Of a stretch of 20,763 bases of DNA, positions 1 through 8,798 are shown one piece after another. The first letter of the stretch is position 1. The number at the start of each line of letters is the position of its first letter. Position numbers and translations under genes: made by a program. The notes under the pieces are model-generated. The model ran no database searches, had not been told where the DNA came from, and saw only the letters and a program-made list of their open reading frames with translations. The stretch lies in IMG/VR virus record IMGVR_UViG_3300025769_001061, positions 1 to 20,763 of that record. One strand, 5' to 3'. The stretch is from a virus.

Positions 1-349
1 TGTTCTTCTCACACCAATCTCCATAGCTAGTCTTAGAACCTTTCTTAATCTTTCTTTTACTACTTGTAAACACAAAACGTATGTCTAACTTGGGGTGCTG
101 TTTCTTAATACATATGTGTTTTCTTCTGTCCTCTACGGTGAAGAGTCCTTTGGTTTCTATTATGATACCGTTAGGTAGCACAAAGTCAGGTGTGTAATGT
201 CTATAAGCCAAGTCTTCCCACTCTATCTTGATGCCCTCGTAAATATATTTTACTTTTAGTTCATCAAGAAACTCTGAGAGCTTAACCTCAAGTCCACTAC
301 GGTAGCCTAACTTACGTGCTACCTTATACTGTTTAGAAGTGTATAACAC
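1..349 (-). CDS. T7-type endonuclease I (Holliday junction resolvase), 3' end cut by window edge
   Basis: Members of this family cut branched DNA such as Holliday junctions, so that replicating concatemers can be packaged. The visible 116 codons follow T7 gp3 closely: a YRSGLE motif with Glu21, then YTPDF with Asp55, then IETKG with Glu65 and Lys67, then KGSKTSYGDWCEKN near the cut end. These match the T7 catalytic set (Glu20, Asp55, Glu65, Lys67) almost residue for residue when numbering starts at the GTG at 349-347, which supports that start. The GTG directly follows, in the same frame, the TAG of the upstream gene, and there is no clear ribosome-binding site beyond a GGTGG close to the start. 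Translation therefore probably depends on the upstream gene. The C-terminus lies outside the window. Confidence 0.9.
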   Translation of the reverse strand, partial: MLYTSKQYKVARKLGYRSGLEVKLSEFLDELKVKYIYEGIKIEWEDLAYRHYTPDFVLPNGIIIETKGLFTVEDRRKHICIKKQHPKLDIRFVFTSSKRKIKKGSKTSYGDWCEKN

Positions 350-553
350 CTACCACCAAACAGAGTATGTCCTCGACAGAGGAACATGCCTGTCTCCGTA
401 GAGAGCTTTAGCTTCTGCTAAGTATGCTTCTTTTGCAATATTGTAGGCAGCATACTTTTTATCAGTATATGCTTTCTTCATTTCTGAAAGCTGTGTTTCT
501 AGATCGGAGATCTGTTCAGCCATCTCCTCTAATGTAGGTTCTTTTTTTGTCAT
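350..553 (-). CDS. Small coiled-coil protein, unknown function (67 aa)
   Basis: I do not recognise this protein. It begins with a charged segment rich in Glu and Lys (residues 4-45) whose spacing of hydrophobic residues suggests one long helix or coiled coil, followed by an Ala-rich stretch and a C-terminus ending in WW. An AGGAG site lies 8 nt before the ATG, and the start overlaps the stop of the exonuclease gene as ATGA, so the two are probably translationally coupled. Its TAG stop is immediately followed, in frame, by the GTG of endonuclease I. Its position between two DNA-processing nucleases suggests a role in DNA metabolism, but nothing in the sequence proves this. Confidence 0.75.
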   Translation of the reverse strand: MTKKEPTLEEMAEQISDLETQLSEMKKAYTDKKYAAYNIAKEAYLAEAKALYGDRHVPLSRTYSVWW

Positions 554-1413
554 AGTAATTTCTCCTTTCCTATTTCAACATATGAAACAATCTTTGGTTC
601 TTTTGCCTGAGATACCAGAGAAGGTAGCTCTTGCAAGTTAGTCCAACAAGAATGTTTAAATCTACAGAATGAGCATGTCGTTCCTAAGATTTTATTTCCT
701 GTAGGCTTACCTCTGAATGTTTCTTCAACTGCATCAAAACATCTTTTGAACTTGTTACTCTGTACTACGCTTACATTATCAGATAGTTTATCTACTTCTT
801 TTGTCAAGTCTAAACCAGTTGCAGGTATATATTTAAAGCTACCATTTGCTTTATTTATAACCCACCAACCACCTGCTTTTTTATTCAAAGCCTGTGCGTA
901 CCCTGCCAACTGTCCTACATAACCAAAGGGATCTTCTTTGGCAAGAGTATCAAATGATTCAAACTTATTTCTATATGACCAATCGGATGCAGACTTAATA
1001 TCATCAACTGCATCGTCCATGATTATGTCATATGTCCCCTCTATATTTGAATCTATAGTTAGTTCCATAGACACTTTCTTAGAATCCTCAAAGGCTACAC
1101 CTGCCTGTCTAAGCAGTCCCTTGAACACAGACTCAACTATGTCCCCTAACATCATGTTCATTACAAAGTTGTTAGGAAAAGGTAGTGCTTCCTCTGGTTT
1201 GTTTTTCTCAAACCAAAGCTGACAGGTAGGCTTGCCTATGTTAGACATCCTAAGTCTGAACTCTTTCCTAGTATTTTTAGAGCCAAACTGACGGTGTAAG
1301 GCATCTTTAATGTCATCACAAATCTTATCAATGTTTGTGTCAGACAATACCTTCTTACCGTCAGTGGCTTGGTCTAGGAATCGGTGCAGTTTAAGTTCTG
1401 CCTTATGATTCAT
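550..1413 (-). CDS. Cas4/RecB-like PD-(D/E)XK exonuclease with likely Fe-S cluster
   Basis: This looks like a single-strand DNA exonuclease of the PD-(D/E)XK superfamily. Visible elements in order are Cys64, a GDIVES segment near residues 90-95, Asp129 in EGTYDI, the Asp138-x-Lys140 pair in VDDIKSAS (an ExK variant), and GQLAGYAQ with Gln168 and Tyr172, the QxxxY motif. A C-terminal triplet follows at Cys257, Cys260 and Cys266. One N-terminal plus three C-terminal cysteines is the arrangement that binds a 4Fe-4S cluster in Cas4 and AddB. It sits between polymerase-side genes and endonuclease I, where T7-like phages keep their exonuclease, so host DNA breakdown or recombination is the likely job. 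It starts two bases after the TAG of the previous gene and has no strong ribosome-binding site. Confidence 0.8.
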   Translation of the reverse strand: MNHKAELKLHRFLDQATDGKKVLSDTNIDKICDDIKDALHRQFGSKNTRKEFRLRMSNIGKPTCQLWFEKNKPEEALPFPNNFVMNMMLGDIVESVFKGLLRQAGVAFEDSKKVSMELTIDSNIEGTYDIIMDDAVDDIKSASDWSYRNKFESFDTLAKEDPFGYVGQLAGYAQALNKKAGGWWVINKANGSFKYIPATGLDLTKEVDKLSDNVSVVQSNKFKRCFDAVEETFRGKPTGNKILGTTCSFCRFKHSCWTNLQELPSLVSQAKEPKIVSYVEIGKEKLL

Positions 1414-1415
1414 GG

Positions 1416-2324
1416 CTACTGAACTTTCTCTTCATTAGTAATGTCGATGAAAGTTTCCACAACAGCAGGATCAATGTCCTCTTTGGAATGAACATTCTCA
1501 TCCCACTGATTCATGATGTACTGGTTGTAGTTAGTAACCCAAGACAGAAGATCACCAAAGAGTTCCTGATCTTTATCAGATGTCTCTACCTTAGAGGTAA
1601 GATCTAGCCTTGTGCTAGGCACATAGTAGCTATTACCATTCGGTAGTTTTCTCTCTTCAGATGAAGCGTACACAGTGTGATTAACTGGTAGTCTCTTCAT
1701 CTTAGAAAGCTTTACAAAGACATCACCAACAGTTTTAAATGCTTCACGATTATCTACTTCCCATATGAAAGGTACATAACCTAGATCAGCTTCGCTGTTG
1801 TAGTCACCTTCAACTTTAAGAGCTTTATCAAACTTAGCAAGTCCTAGTATAACTCTGACTCGTTTGATCTGTCTGATCAGTTCCTTCTGCTTATCAGGCA
1901 GAGAAGCAAAGTCCTGTATGTATCCTGCAGGTTTGCCACAGTTGAAGCCACCATCGTTATCCTTTAGATCAACGTTAAGATTATCAGACATGACTGTCTT
2001 GACATAACGATTGGGTGTACTGTCATTGCCCTTGATAAACCTTTTATACATATAGCGTTGCATGAAAGGTCTGATTTCAATGTCAGTCTGAAAATACTGA
2101 CCGTCATCAGGTACTTCTAGTTTAAAAGAACCAGAGGGTATGGTTTCAACATTTACTGTCTTACCATTGATCTCTGTTGTACCCATGATAGGTGTGTGAC
2201 TAAGCTTTAGTCTAGCCAAAGAACTGGCAGACTTCTTAGAGATCTCAGTACCCACAGGTTCTGACATGCCCATAGCTTTAGCCATATCGTCAAAGTTTCC
2301 GTTTATTGTTACTACTTCATTCAT
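1416..2324 (-). CDS. Unrecognised 302-aa protein beside DNA polymerase
   Basis: I do not recognise a family. The protein is soluble, mixed alpha/beta in character, with no signal peptide, membrane helix or cysteine cluster (one Cys). Its N-terminal 35 residues look flexible, followed by beta-rich sequence around residues 45-95 and a Lys-rich helix near 145-170. The C-terminal part is acidic, ending in DITNEEKVQ. It has an AGGAG site 7 nt before the ATG and lies between the polymerase and exonuclease genes. An accessory replication factor such as a single-strand-binding protein would fit the position and the acidic C-terminus, but this is only inference from context. Confidence 0.8.
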   Translation of the reverse strand: MNEVVTINGNFDDMAKAMGMSEPVGTEISKKSASSLARLKLSHTPIMGTTEINGKTVNVETIPSGSFKLEVPDDGQYFQTDIEIRPFMQRYMYKRFIKGNDSTPNRYVKTVMSDNLNVDLKDNDGGFNCGKPAGYIQDFASLPDKQKELIRQIKRVRVILGLAKFDKALKVEGDYNSEADLGYVPFIWEVDNREAFKTVGDVFVKLSKMKRLPVNHTVYASSEERKLPNGNSYYVPSTRLDLTSKVETSDKDQELFGDLLSWVTNYNQYIMNQWDENVHSKEDIDPAVVETFIDITNEEKVQ

Positions 2325-2367
2325 ATATATTCTCCTTATAATTTAAAAAAGTGTTATAGTTATATCA

Positions 2368-4401
2368 CTATACATCCTTAGTGTCAAGCCAGTTGTTACC
2401 TATTTTTGCATCTAATTTCAAAGGTACATTAAAGTCTATATTCCAACGTGTATCAATGATAGTTTTCATTGAACTGTTAATACTATTTACTATGTTTAGA
2501 ACATCATCCACTTCGTCAGGATGAACATCTATTACTATTGAATCATGCACAGTATTCACTATGCAACTATTTATATTCATGAGCATGTTATCAAAAGTCA
2601 TGAGAATTAGTGGCACTATATCTGCCGTAGCAAATGCTTGCACAGGATAGTTTTTTATCTGTGTAAAGTATGTGACAGTGCCATTACCTTTACGTACTAC
2701 ATCAGGAAAAGAGAAGGAACGTCCTGAAGGAATATTAACACGTCCTGTGTTTATAGCTTCGTTCCCTAACTTCTTGTGCCATGCAGACACACCCTTGTAC
2801 TTATCACCAAACTGCTCGTAGTACATAGCTTCTGCTTCGGATCTGCCAAACCCTGTAGCTCCATACAGAGGAGCAAACGTATGTGCCTTTGCTTCCTGTC
2901 TAGATGTAGGCTGTCCTGCATCCGTAATAACCTGTGCAGTATAGCTGTGTACATCGAACCCATCCTCTATCTCTTGCATTGCAACTTTGTCCTGTGACAA
3001 ATATGCTGCAGTTCGAAACTCTAGCTGTGCAAAGTCAGCTTCAAGTATCTTGCCACCTTCCCAACGTGACACAAAGATCTTCTTCACAGGGAACGTACCA
3101 CCTCTAGGCATATTCTGCATGTTAGGATCTGCACCACTGAATCGTCCTGTAGATGTGCGATGCTGTAACAATCTAACATGTAGCTTGCCATCAGGCTTAG
3201 TGTATGTAGATATGCCCTCAACAAAACTAGATAGATATGTATCTAGGGCAGACAGTCTACGAACATTCTTGAGAAACAACTCTGCCTTTGTATTACCTGT
3301 ACGTTTGGCATAGTGTTCAAGTATCTCAAGGTTGAGTTTGTTTGTACTAAACCCATTGGCACTCACCCACTTGGCAGAAGGTGCAGTAAATCTAAGACCT
3401 GCTATCTGCTGTCGTGGTGTATATATCCAACCAGACTCTTCACACCTGACACACTTGTTTGGTTTCTTGAATGGTGTACCATCCTTCTTAACCTTTGTGA
3501 TCTTGCCACGTCCTCTGCATACAGGACAGGTACTAGCTGTAACCTTGTACATAATATCTGTATGATCATTGACAGCATCTGTGAATGCATCCTTTCGCAT
3601 GTAAGGCTCAAAGTAATTAGCCCACATAGACTTATCCTTTGGCTTACGACTATAGATTACCCACGATAACTGCTCTGGACTATTGAGATTGATAGGTCTG
3701 TCTCCCATAAGATCACGAACCTGTTGGCTAAGATCATTCCAGATACCCACCTTCTCTTTCTCAAACTCCTTACGTACTTCATCTAGCTTATCTAAGTCCA
3801 CATTAAACCCACGCTGATATATCTTACACAAGCAGACAGCCACCATGTTGGTATGTGTAACTGTGTCCATAAGATCTGCATCACCATTACTAAGCCTGTG
3901 ATGTATCTTATCAGCCAGATCATATGTGGCACGTAAGTCATGTACTAAATACTCTGACAACTCAGCATGTGGTATCTCAGCTACAGACACACCTTTCTTA
4001 AAATAATCTTTCATAGTGTCCTGCTTCTTGTTGGATAACATGTAGCGTTCTGCACACTGCTCTAACGACAGAGGTTGTTTCTGCCCACGCTGTAGCACAT
4101 ACTCACCAAGCATGGTATCAAACACGATACCCTCATACTTGAAGCCAGACTCCCACAACCATATAAGGTCATGTGACACATTGTGACACACAAGCACAGT
4201 AGTATTATCTAGTGCCTGTTGCACAATACCATGACCATTGGGTGTAGGTGATTCATCAGCATGATCAAACGTGACCACTCTTTCCCAGTTGTCTGTCTTC
4301 ATGCCAACCATAACAAGACTATTAGTTTCCTCAAAAGGATCTAAGTGCAACTTATCATTACGTTTTGTTACAGTATTCTCTACGTCTAGTATTAATCTCA
4401 T
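2368..4401 (-). CDS. polA: Family A DNA polymerase with 3'-5' exonuclease and DnaJ-like zinc-finger insert
   Basis: This is the replicative phage polymerase (677 aa). The proofreading domain shows Exo I Asp6/Glu8 (DVE), Exo II Asn74 to Asp78 (HNVSHD) and Exo III Tyr151 to Asp155 (YLVHD). The polymerase domain shows the TGRFSG segment (418-423), motif A with Asp456 (EADFAQLEFR), motif B Arg501, Lys505, Phe509 and Tyr513-Gly514, and motif C His619-Asp620. Phe509 corresponds to E. coli Pol I Phe762. Between the domains is a zinc-finger-like insert with Cys292, Cys295, Cys317 and Cys320. Its first half, CPVCRGRG, is a DnaJ-type repeat. Such a partial DnaJ domain is known from the polymerase of SAR116 phage HMO-2011. 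The ATG overlaps the stop of the gene before it as ATGA. Confidence 0.97.
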   Translation of the reverse strand: MRLILDVENTVTKRNDKLHLDPFEETNSLVMVGMKTDNWERVVTFDHADESPTPNGHGIVQQALDNTTVLVCHNVSHDLIWLWESGFKYEGIVFDTMLGEYVLQRGQKQPLSLEQCAERYMLSNKKQDTMKDYFKKGVSVAEIPHAELSEYLVHDLRATYDLADKIHHRLSNGDADLMDTVTHTNMVAVCLCKIYQRGFNVDLDKLDEVRKEFEKEKVGIWNDLSQQVRDLMGDRPINLNSPEQLSWVIYSRKPKDKSMWANYFEPYMRKDAFTDAVNDHTDIMYKVTASTCPVCRGRGKITKVKKDGTPFKKPNKCVRCEESGWIYTPRQQIAGLRFTAPSAKWVSANGFSTNKLNLEILEHYAKRTGNTKAELFLKNVRRLSALDTYLSSFVEGISTYTKPDGKLHVRLLQHRTSTGRFSGADPNMQNMPRGGTFPVKKIFVSRWEGGKILEADFAQLEFRTAAYLSQDKVAMQEIEDGFDVHSYTAQVITDAGQPTSRQEAKAHTFAPLYGATGFGRSEAEAMYYEQFGDKYKGVSAWHKKLGNEAINTGRVNIPSGRSFSFPDVVRKGNGTVTYFTQIKNYPVQAFATADIVPLILMTFDNMLMNINSCIVNTVHDSIVIDVHPDEVDDVLNIVNSINSSMKTIIDTRWNIDFNVPLKLDAKIGNNWLDTKDV

Positions 4402-4886
4402 TTGTCTTCCTTTAGTTGAACCAGTTCAGCTTCCTGATAGGGTATGTGAAAAAAGTATTCATACCTTCTTGCATTAGATAAGTATATCTCTTGCACAGTT
4501 TCAGGTGTAAACTGATAGTCTTTTATTCTCCATGCATACTCCATGTCACCTCTTATAACATAAAAATTAAAGAATGCATCTTTTTCATTCATCTCTTTAA
4601 ACTTATTTAATAATTTAAATTTACGATAGGGAATCCTAATCTCTTTCCATGATGGTAGCCAATCTCCAAACCATTGTCTCTTCATCTCAACCTCTGAGTA
4701 GTATGTATTACCATTCTTCTCACTTTTGATATCAAAAGAATAATCTTCCTCAGTAGATAAGATAGTGTGTCCGTTGTTAACTAAGTAACCTGACACTGCA
4801 TCTTTAGCTACACCATCATTCTTGGCATACGAGTAGGGTCTAAACTTCCTAGTGTATGCACCTTTAATAGGCTTAAATGTATTCAT
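4398..4886 (-). CDS. Unknown protein, possibly PD-(D/E)XK-like nuclease (162 aa)
   Basis: The family is not certain. The start is placed at the ATG at 4886-4884, which overlaps the helicase stop as ATGA and has a GAGG site 8 nt upstream. A longer reading from 4940 would run inside the helicase gene. The segment EDYSFDIKS, followed about 15 residues later by YYSEVEMKRQW, gives an Asp then Glu-x-Lys spacing that resembles a PD-(D/E)XK nuclease core, and the fold looks mixed alpha/beta with many aromatic residues. It lies between the helicase and polymerase genes, the place where T7-like phages carry accessory nucleases. The nuclease reading is inference from one motif. Confidence 0.7.
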   Translation of the reverse strand: MNTFKPIKGAYTRKFRPYSYAKNDGVAKDAVSGYLVNNGHTILSTEEDYSFDIKSEKNGNTYYSEVEMKRQWFGDWLPSWKEIRIPYRKFKLLNKFKEMNEKDAFFNFYVIRGDMEYAWRIKDYQFTPETVQEIYLSNARRYEYFFHIPYQEAELVQLKEDK

Positions 4887-6106
4887 GCTGTGTACCTCGC
4901 TGTCTTGTAGTCTAGTTCGCAGACAATCTTGCCATGCCAACCAGATAGTTTGTTCTTTACAACGTTGATATGTCTCTGAGGAGATTGTTCCTCTTCACCT
5001 TCAACGTCAGGGTTCTTGGCAAGTAGTAGCATAAGGTCAGCTTCGGCTGCCTTACCTGTTCTACTACCTTCCATCATGGCTTGGTTGAGTACAACCTTAC
5101 CCTCTGCTTCTGCAGATAGCTGTGACATGTAGAATATAGCACAACCATACTGCTTGGCAATCATTCTTGCATGGACTGCATTTGCTTTGAGTGCTTCATC
5201 TTGTCTAGCAAATCCTGCTGTCTTAGCAAACTTGTCACCCATGTCTAACACAACGACATCAGGTTTAAAAGATTTAGCAATGCTCTCAACCCATGCCATG
5301 TCACGTCCTGTAGAATCATACAGTTTTATATTTTCCTTGACTGCACCATATTTCTCATGGGCAAGCTTAGGATTATCTTTGATCTCGTATTGATTCATAT
5401 TAGAACTGGCAGTCAGGTATCTCATGCCCACTCTATGCACTGACTCTTCGTTACATAGAACAACACACTTAGCACCCTGTCTGGCAAAGCCCTGCTCTCC
5501 TGCAATCATAGATGCATGGAAAGAAGTCTTACCTGTATTAGGTCTAGCTCCTACCTCTATCAGGTGTCCTTCGTTTACACCCTCTATCTTACGAGTCAAG
5601 CTAGGTATATTAAAAGACCAACGTGCTTCCATGTCATTCCTTGCAAGAAGATTCTCAATAGATATGTCAGCCCACTCTATATTCATAGAAGGTATGAAGT
5701 CATCTCCATACTGCTCTAGCAGATTACGGAGTGGCTCAAGGCTAGTCTGTGAACCATTCACATAATCAAACCCAAGGTTTGCTATCTCTTCTCCAACTAC
5801 CTGTTGGAATAGCTTGGACAATACCTCTTGTGCTATGTCATTACCAAGAGGGGACTCCTTCTTAATACGTGAGAACAGATCACCGTATGCTTGCTTCTGT
5901 GCTGTGGTAAGAGTAGGATTGTTTGACATAAACAATACTTCTACCTCATCAGGTGTGACTGTCCTGTTGTATGTCTTCATGGCATAATCAACAGAGTTTT
6001 TTATCTTTCGCATATCCTTAGTAAATAATTTATCAGGACAACGAATACCTCTATGGTCATCATAGAAGTCTTTAGTCATCAGACTACGTATTAATGCTTG
6101 TTCCAT
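4883..6106 (-). CDS. DnaB-like replicative helicase (RecA-fold, SF4)
   Basis: This is the ATP-driven 5'-3' fork helicase. The C-terminal RecA-like domain begins near residue 165 with a clear Walker A, GARPNTGKTS (186-195), and a Walker B strand VVVLDMGD with Asp288. Later come FYMSQLSAEAEG and MMEGSRTGKAAEADLMLLLAKN, typical of the DnaB and T7 gp4 helicase core. The 160-residue N-terminal part is helical and lacks primase motifs. Priming is instead encoded by the next gene upstream, so the T7 gp4 functions are split in two here. A GGAG site precedes the ATG by 8 nt, and the start lies 23 nt inside the primase reading frame, which couples their production. Confidence 0.93.
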   Translation of the reverse strand: MEQALIRSLMTKDFYDDHRGIRCPDKLFTKDMRKIKNSVDYAMKTYNRTVTPDEVEVLFMSNNPTLTTAQKQAYGDLFSRIKKESPLGNDIAQEVLSKLFQQVVGEEIANLGFDYVNGSQTSLEPLRNLLEQYGDDFIPSMNIEWADISIENLLARNDMEARWSFNIPSLTRKIEGVNEGHLIEVGARPNTGKTSFHASMIAGEQGFARQGAKCVVLCNEESVHRVGMRYLTASSNMNQYEIKDNPKLAHEKYGAVKENIKLYDSTGRDMAWVESIAKSFKPDVVVLDMGDKFAKTAGFARQDEALKANAVHARMIAKQYGCAIFYMSQLSAEAEGKVVLNQAMMEGSRTGKAAEADLMLLLAKNPDVEGEEEQSPQRHINVVKNKLSGWHGKIVCELDYKTARYTA

Positions 6107-6866
6107 TTATTTCTTCTCCTATTGCTGTTAGTTTTTCAATGTCGTTAGGATGCTTATATTTCAAATCATCGGTTAATCTAAGTACCTTTACTATATCTAC
6201 TACACTCCTGAGATCTTTACACATCTCTGTTGCCTTGGGTAGGGCATCAGGATCAAGAGCTACTATTGCTGAAGAGAACTGTGACAAGTACCTCTTGTGT
6301 ATATCAGACAGTGATGTGCCTAACACAGCAACCCCAACATACACGTCACTGCCTACAACTACGGCACTGACACAGTCCTCAACAACTACAGCGACTTTAC
6401 CACAACCAGATGTAAATGGCAAGCCACTATTCCCATATCTTTTCCATTTAGGCAAACTATTTCTAAGACTTCGCCCTATTGCATCAACTGTAATGCCATC
6501 ATACACAATGGGAAATACTGCACGATTATCCTTTACATCATGGTGTAGTCCACCCATGAGGTCAAACTTTTCCATGAACCTAGTAACGTCAGGTTGCCCC
6601 TTGTATGGCACGATATATTCTGGCATTACAAAATGTTCAGCCTGTTTCTCTTCTCTACGTAGAGTTCTCTTAATGTCCTCTACAGATAGATGCACAGGCT
6701 TAGATCCACTGATACTGCAAGAAGCCTTGTAACAATTCCACAACAGTCTGCCCATGTTGTTTGATACAGTAAAAGTCTTGTACCCACCACACTCAGGACA
6801 ATTCATTCTCTTTGTTTCATTATTTAATATATCTATATCACTTATAATGTTATATATATTATGCAT
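6084..6866 (-). CDS. DNA primase with zinc finger and Toprim domain
   Basis: This protein makes RNA primers for replication. With the start at 6866 (260 aa) it has an N-terminal zinc-binding domain with Cys23, Cys26, Cys45 and Cys50 (CPECGG and NCYKASC). A Toprim fold follows, with Glu163 in VVVEDCVSA and the Asp205-x-Asp207 pair in IVALDPDA. Zinc finger followed by Toprim is the order in T7 gp4 primase and DnaG. The start is chosen because AGGAG lies 7 nt upstream; an in-frame ATG at 6902 would extend it into the integrase gene and lacks such a site. The start overlaps the integrase stop by 8 nt. Confidence 0.92.
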   Translation of the reverse strand: MHNIYNIISDIDILNNETKRMNCPECGGYKTFTVSNNMGRLLWNCYKASCSISGSKPVHLSVEDIKRTLRREEKQAEHFVMPEYIVPYKGQPDVTRFMEKFDLMGGLHHDVKDNRAVFPIVYDGITVDAIGRSLRNSLPKWKRYGNSGLPFTSGCGKVAVVVEDCVSAVVVGSDVYVGVAVLGTSLSDIHKRYLSQFSSAIVALDPDALPKATEMCKDLRSVVDIVKVLRLTDDLKYKHPNDIEKLTAIGEEINGTSINT

Positions 6867-7944
6867 TGTATTTACTCCTTGTATTGAGAGCATTCTTAGC
6901 ACTCTCGTAAGTGTGTTTCATGTACGGCTTGACAGACTGTACATTTGTGTGACCTGTCACTGACATAAGTTGCCCCATTGGGACTCCACTGTCAATCATT
7001 TCTGTAACTCCTGTCCTTCTGAGATCCATAAGTCGGAGTTCATCAGGCAGGTTTAAATGCTTCATGACACGCTTTGCAATCTTTGATACACTTTCCAACC
7101 CATAGGGCTTGTACTCGCCCTGTATGGGGCTTACATTGGGAGCTACGTACTGTTGAAAGCCAAAGTCACCCTGCTGTTCATACAGCATGTCATACAAGCT
7201 GTCACTGATAGGCAGAAACACCTTTGATCTACGCTTGGACTGCTCTAGTGTGAGCATACCCTTGTCCATGTCAAGGTCACTCCAAGTGAGCAAACGCATA
7301 TCACCTACCCTCTGACACCACTCGTATGCCATCTGCACTATCAAGCCAATGCTTCTGTACTCGTAGTTTGCATAAGCATAGTCAAGAAATTGACGCACAT
7401 GTTCTTTTGCCCACACTACACGTCTAGGTTTGGTAGACTTACGTCTTATGTTAGAGAATGGATTGTGATTTCCGTACTCCATCTCAGTCGCATAGTTGTA
7501 TATTCGTGATGCAATACTGCACACATGGTTTGCAAGTGACACACCACGTTTGACCCAGAGTTCATAAGTCCTCTTAGCCAACCTACTAGATATAGTATGC
7601 CACTTTTTTTCACCTAAATCTAAGCAAAGTATCTTAATAAAGTATATGTAATCAGCTTTAGTTGAGTCACGTAAGGCATTGAAATCATTAGACAAAAGAT
7701 ATATGTCACATAATTCTGACAGGGTAGTAGATCGTGTGACCACAGACTCTGTCAGCATTTCCTCACGATATTCATCAATCAATTTGTTTAATTCATCTGC
7801 AACTTTTTTTGCTTCATTAAAATTTTTACCAAGTTCTCTGCGACACACAACACCACTGTCAATAAGTTGACGAGGGGGACTGAACCTGAATGTCCGATCC
7901 CCCTTGGGTGTGTACCTCTTATACATGTAGCGAGGTAGATTCAT
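6859..7944 (-). CDS. int: Tyrosine recombinase/integrase with Met in place of box II His
   Basis: A phage integrase of the tyrosine recombinase family that would insert the genome at a host att site through a 3'-phosphotyrosine intermediate. With the start at 7944 (361 aa, 1-nt overlap TAATG with the DUF932 gene) it has an N-terminal arm-binding and core-binding region up to about residue 175. The catalytic domain shows Arg212 (CQRVGDMRLLTW), Lys241 or a neighbour (KRRSK), Arg309 (MDLRR), His332 (TGHTN) and the nucleophile Tyr341 (KPYMKHT). The usual box II His of HxxR is Met306. No strong ribosome-binding site precedes the start, so it probably depends on re-initiation. No attachment site was found nearby. 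Confidence 0.93.
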   Translation of the reverse strand: MNLPRYMYKRYTPKGDRTFRFSPPRQLIDSGVVCRRELGKNFNEAKKVADELNKLIDEYREEMLTESVVTRSTTLSELCDIYLLSNDFNALRDSTKADYIYFIKILCLDLGEKKWHTISSRLAKRTYELWVKRGVSLANHVCSIASRIYNYATEMEYGNHNPFSNIRRKSTKPRRVVWAKEHVRQFLDYAYANYEYRSIGLIVQMAYEWCQRVGDMRLLTWSDLDMDKGMLTLEQSKRRSKVFLPISDSLYDMLYEQQGDFGFQQYVAPNVSPIQGEYKPYGLESVSKIAKRVMKHLNLPDELRLMDLRRTGVTEMIDSGVPMGQLMSVTGHTNVQSVKPYMKHTYESAKNALNTRSKYNA

Positions 7945-8798
7945 TAAGCAGCAACCAGTTCTTTGAACTGCTTTGATGATACCCACTTGGTAACTTCCTG
8001 CTCACGTCCCCACATGCTGATAGCGTTGGTATCATTGCCTGTGTTACGTAGCTTGAAACCATTTCTCTCATCTGCATATGATGCATAGTTAGTGAATGCA
8101 GAGTATAAAGCAAAGGCATTGTGTCCCCTTGTCTGTATCTCTTGTGCATACAAGCCAAGCATCTTATCACCTTTCTTCTCAGATCCCATGAGAGAGTGAA
8201 GCATATCTCTTACTGAGTTATACTCAAGAGGTGTTCTTGCCCACTCCTGTAGCTGTTCAGCCTGTGAATAGAAGTCACTGTTGGCATTCTCTAGCTCTCT
8301 GATGAAGGTAGCCATGTTGAAATTAGTAGTGTTCTTTCTTCGCACCTTGTCATGCTCACCTCTGATCATACCATTTGTGCAGAAGAAATCTATTGAACCA
8401 AAAAATACTTGGTTAGAACACAGACCATCTACACCATGTAGAGCTATTACTCTCTGTGATATTTCTGTCATGTGCTTGTCTGTTGTTATCACTGCCTTAG
8501 TGCTAGGCATAGATGCATCAAGCATAGCGAATGCACCATTACGTGCAGTGTTCCACTTAACTTCTACACCTTCCATTGCTTCTTCACCAAGCTGTTCAGA
8601 CATGGTGTCCCACACTCTGTCATAGAACTCTGTGTGTGTAACAGAGTTGAACTTGCTACCAACAATACCGATCACTTCGTCAGTGTCATTGTTGATGACG
8701 TACTTCTTACCTTCCATACGTGTAGGCTCAGTACGTGTAGTGAAATCTAGGTACTCAGGTATTTCTAATCCAATATTTGCAAAATAATCTAAAGCCAT
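7944..8798 (-). CDS. DUF932 phage/plasmid-like protein
   Basis: This 284-aa protein matches the DUF932 family, found widely in phages and plasmids and of unknown molecular role. The recognisable parts are an N-terminal region with VINNDTDEVIGIVGSKF, the central repeated beta-strand region, and the family signature FFCTNGMIRG near residue 140. The C-terminus is helical and contains ALYSAFTNYASYADERNG, typical of the last third of the family. It starts with AGGAG 7 nt before the ATG, after a 65-nt gap, one of the larger gaps in the leftward train, so an internal promoter could lie here, although I found no convincing one. It overlaps the integrase by 1 nt. Confidence 0.88.
   Translation of the reverse strand: MALDYFANIGLEIPEYLDFTTRTEPTRMEGKKYVINNDTDEVIGIVGSKFNSVTHTEFYDRVWDTMSEQLGEEAMEGVEVKWNTARNGAFAMLDASMPSTKAVITTDKHMTEISQRVIALHGVDGLCSNQVFFGSIDFFCTNGMIRGEHDKVRRKNTTNFNMATFIRELENANSDFYSQAEQLQEWARTPLEYNSVRDMLHSLMGSEKKGDKMLGLYAQEIQTRGHNAFALYSAFTNYASYADERNGFKLRNTGNDTNAISMWGREQEVTKWVSSKQFKELVAA

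Noticed and set aside
350-352. Alternative genetic code with TAG as a sense codon
   Set aside because: TAG ends several clear genes here, for example at 18004-18006 and 19780-19782, so it acts as a stop.
3313-3669. Plus-strand open frames across the polymerase, helicase and other leftward genes
   Set aside because: They mirror well-supported minus-strand genes, lack ribosome-binding sites and show no recognisable protein features.
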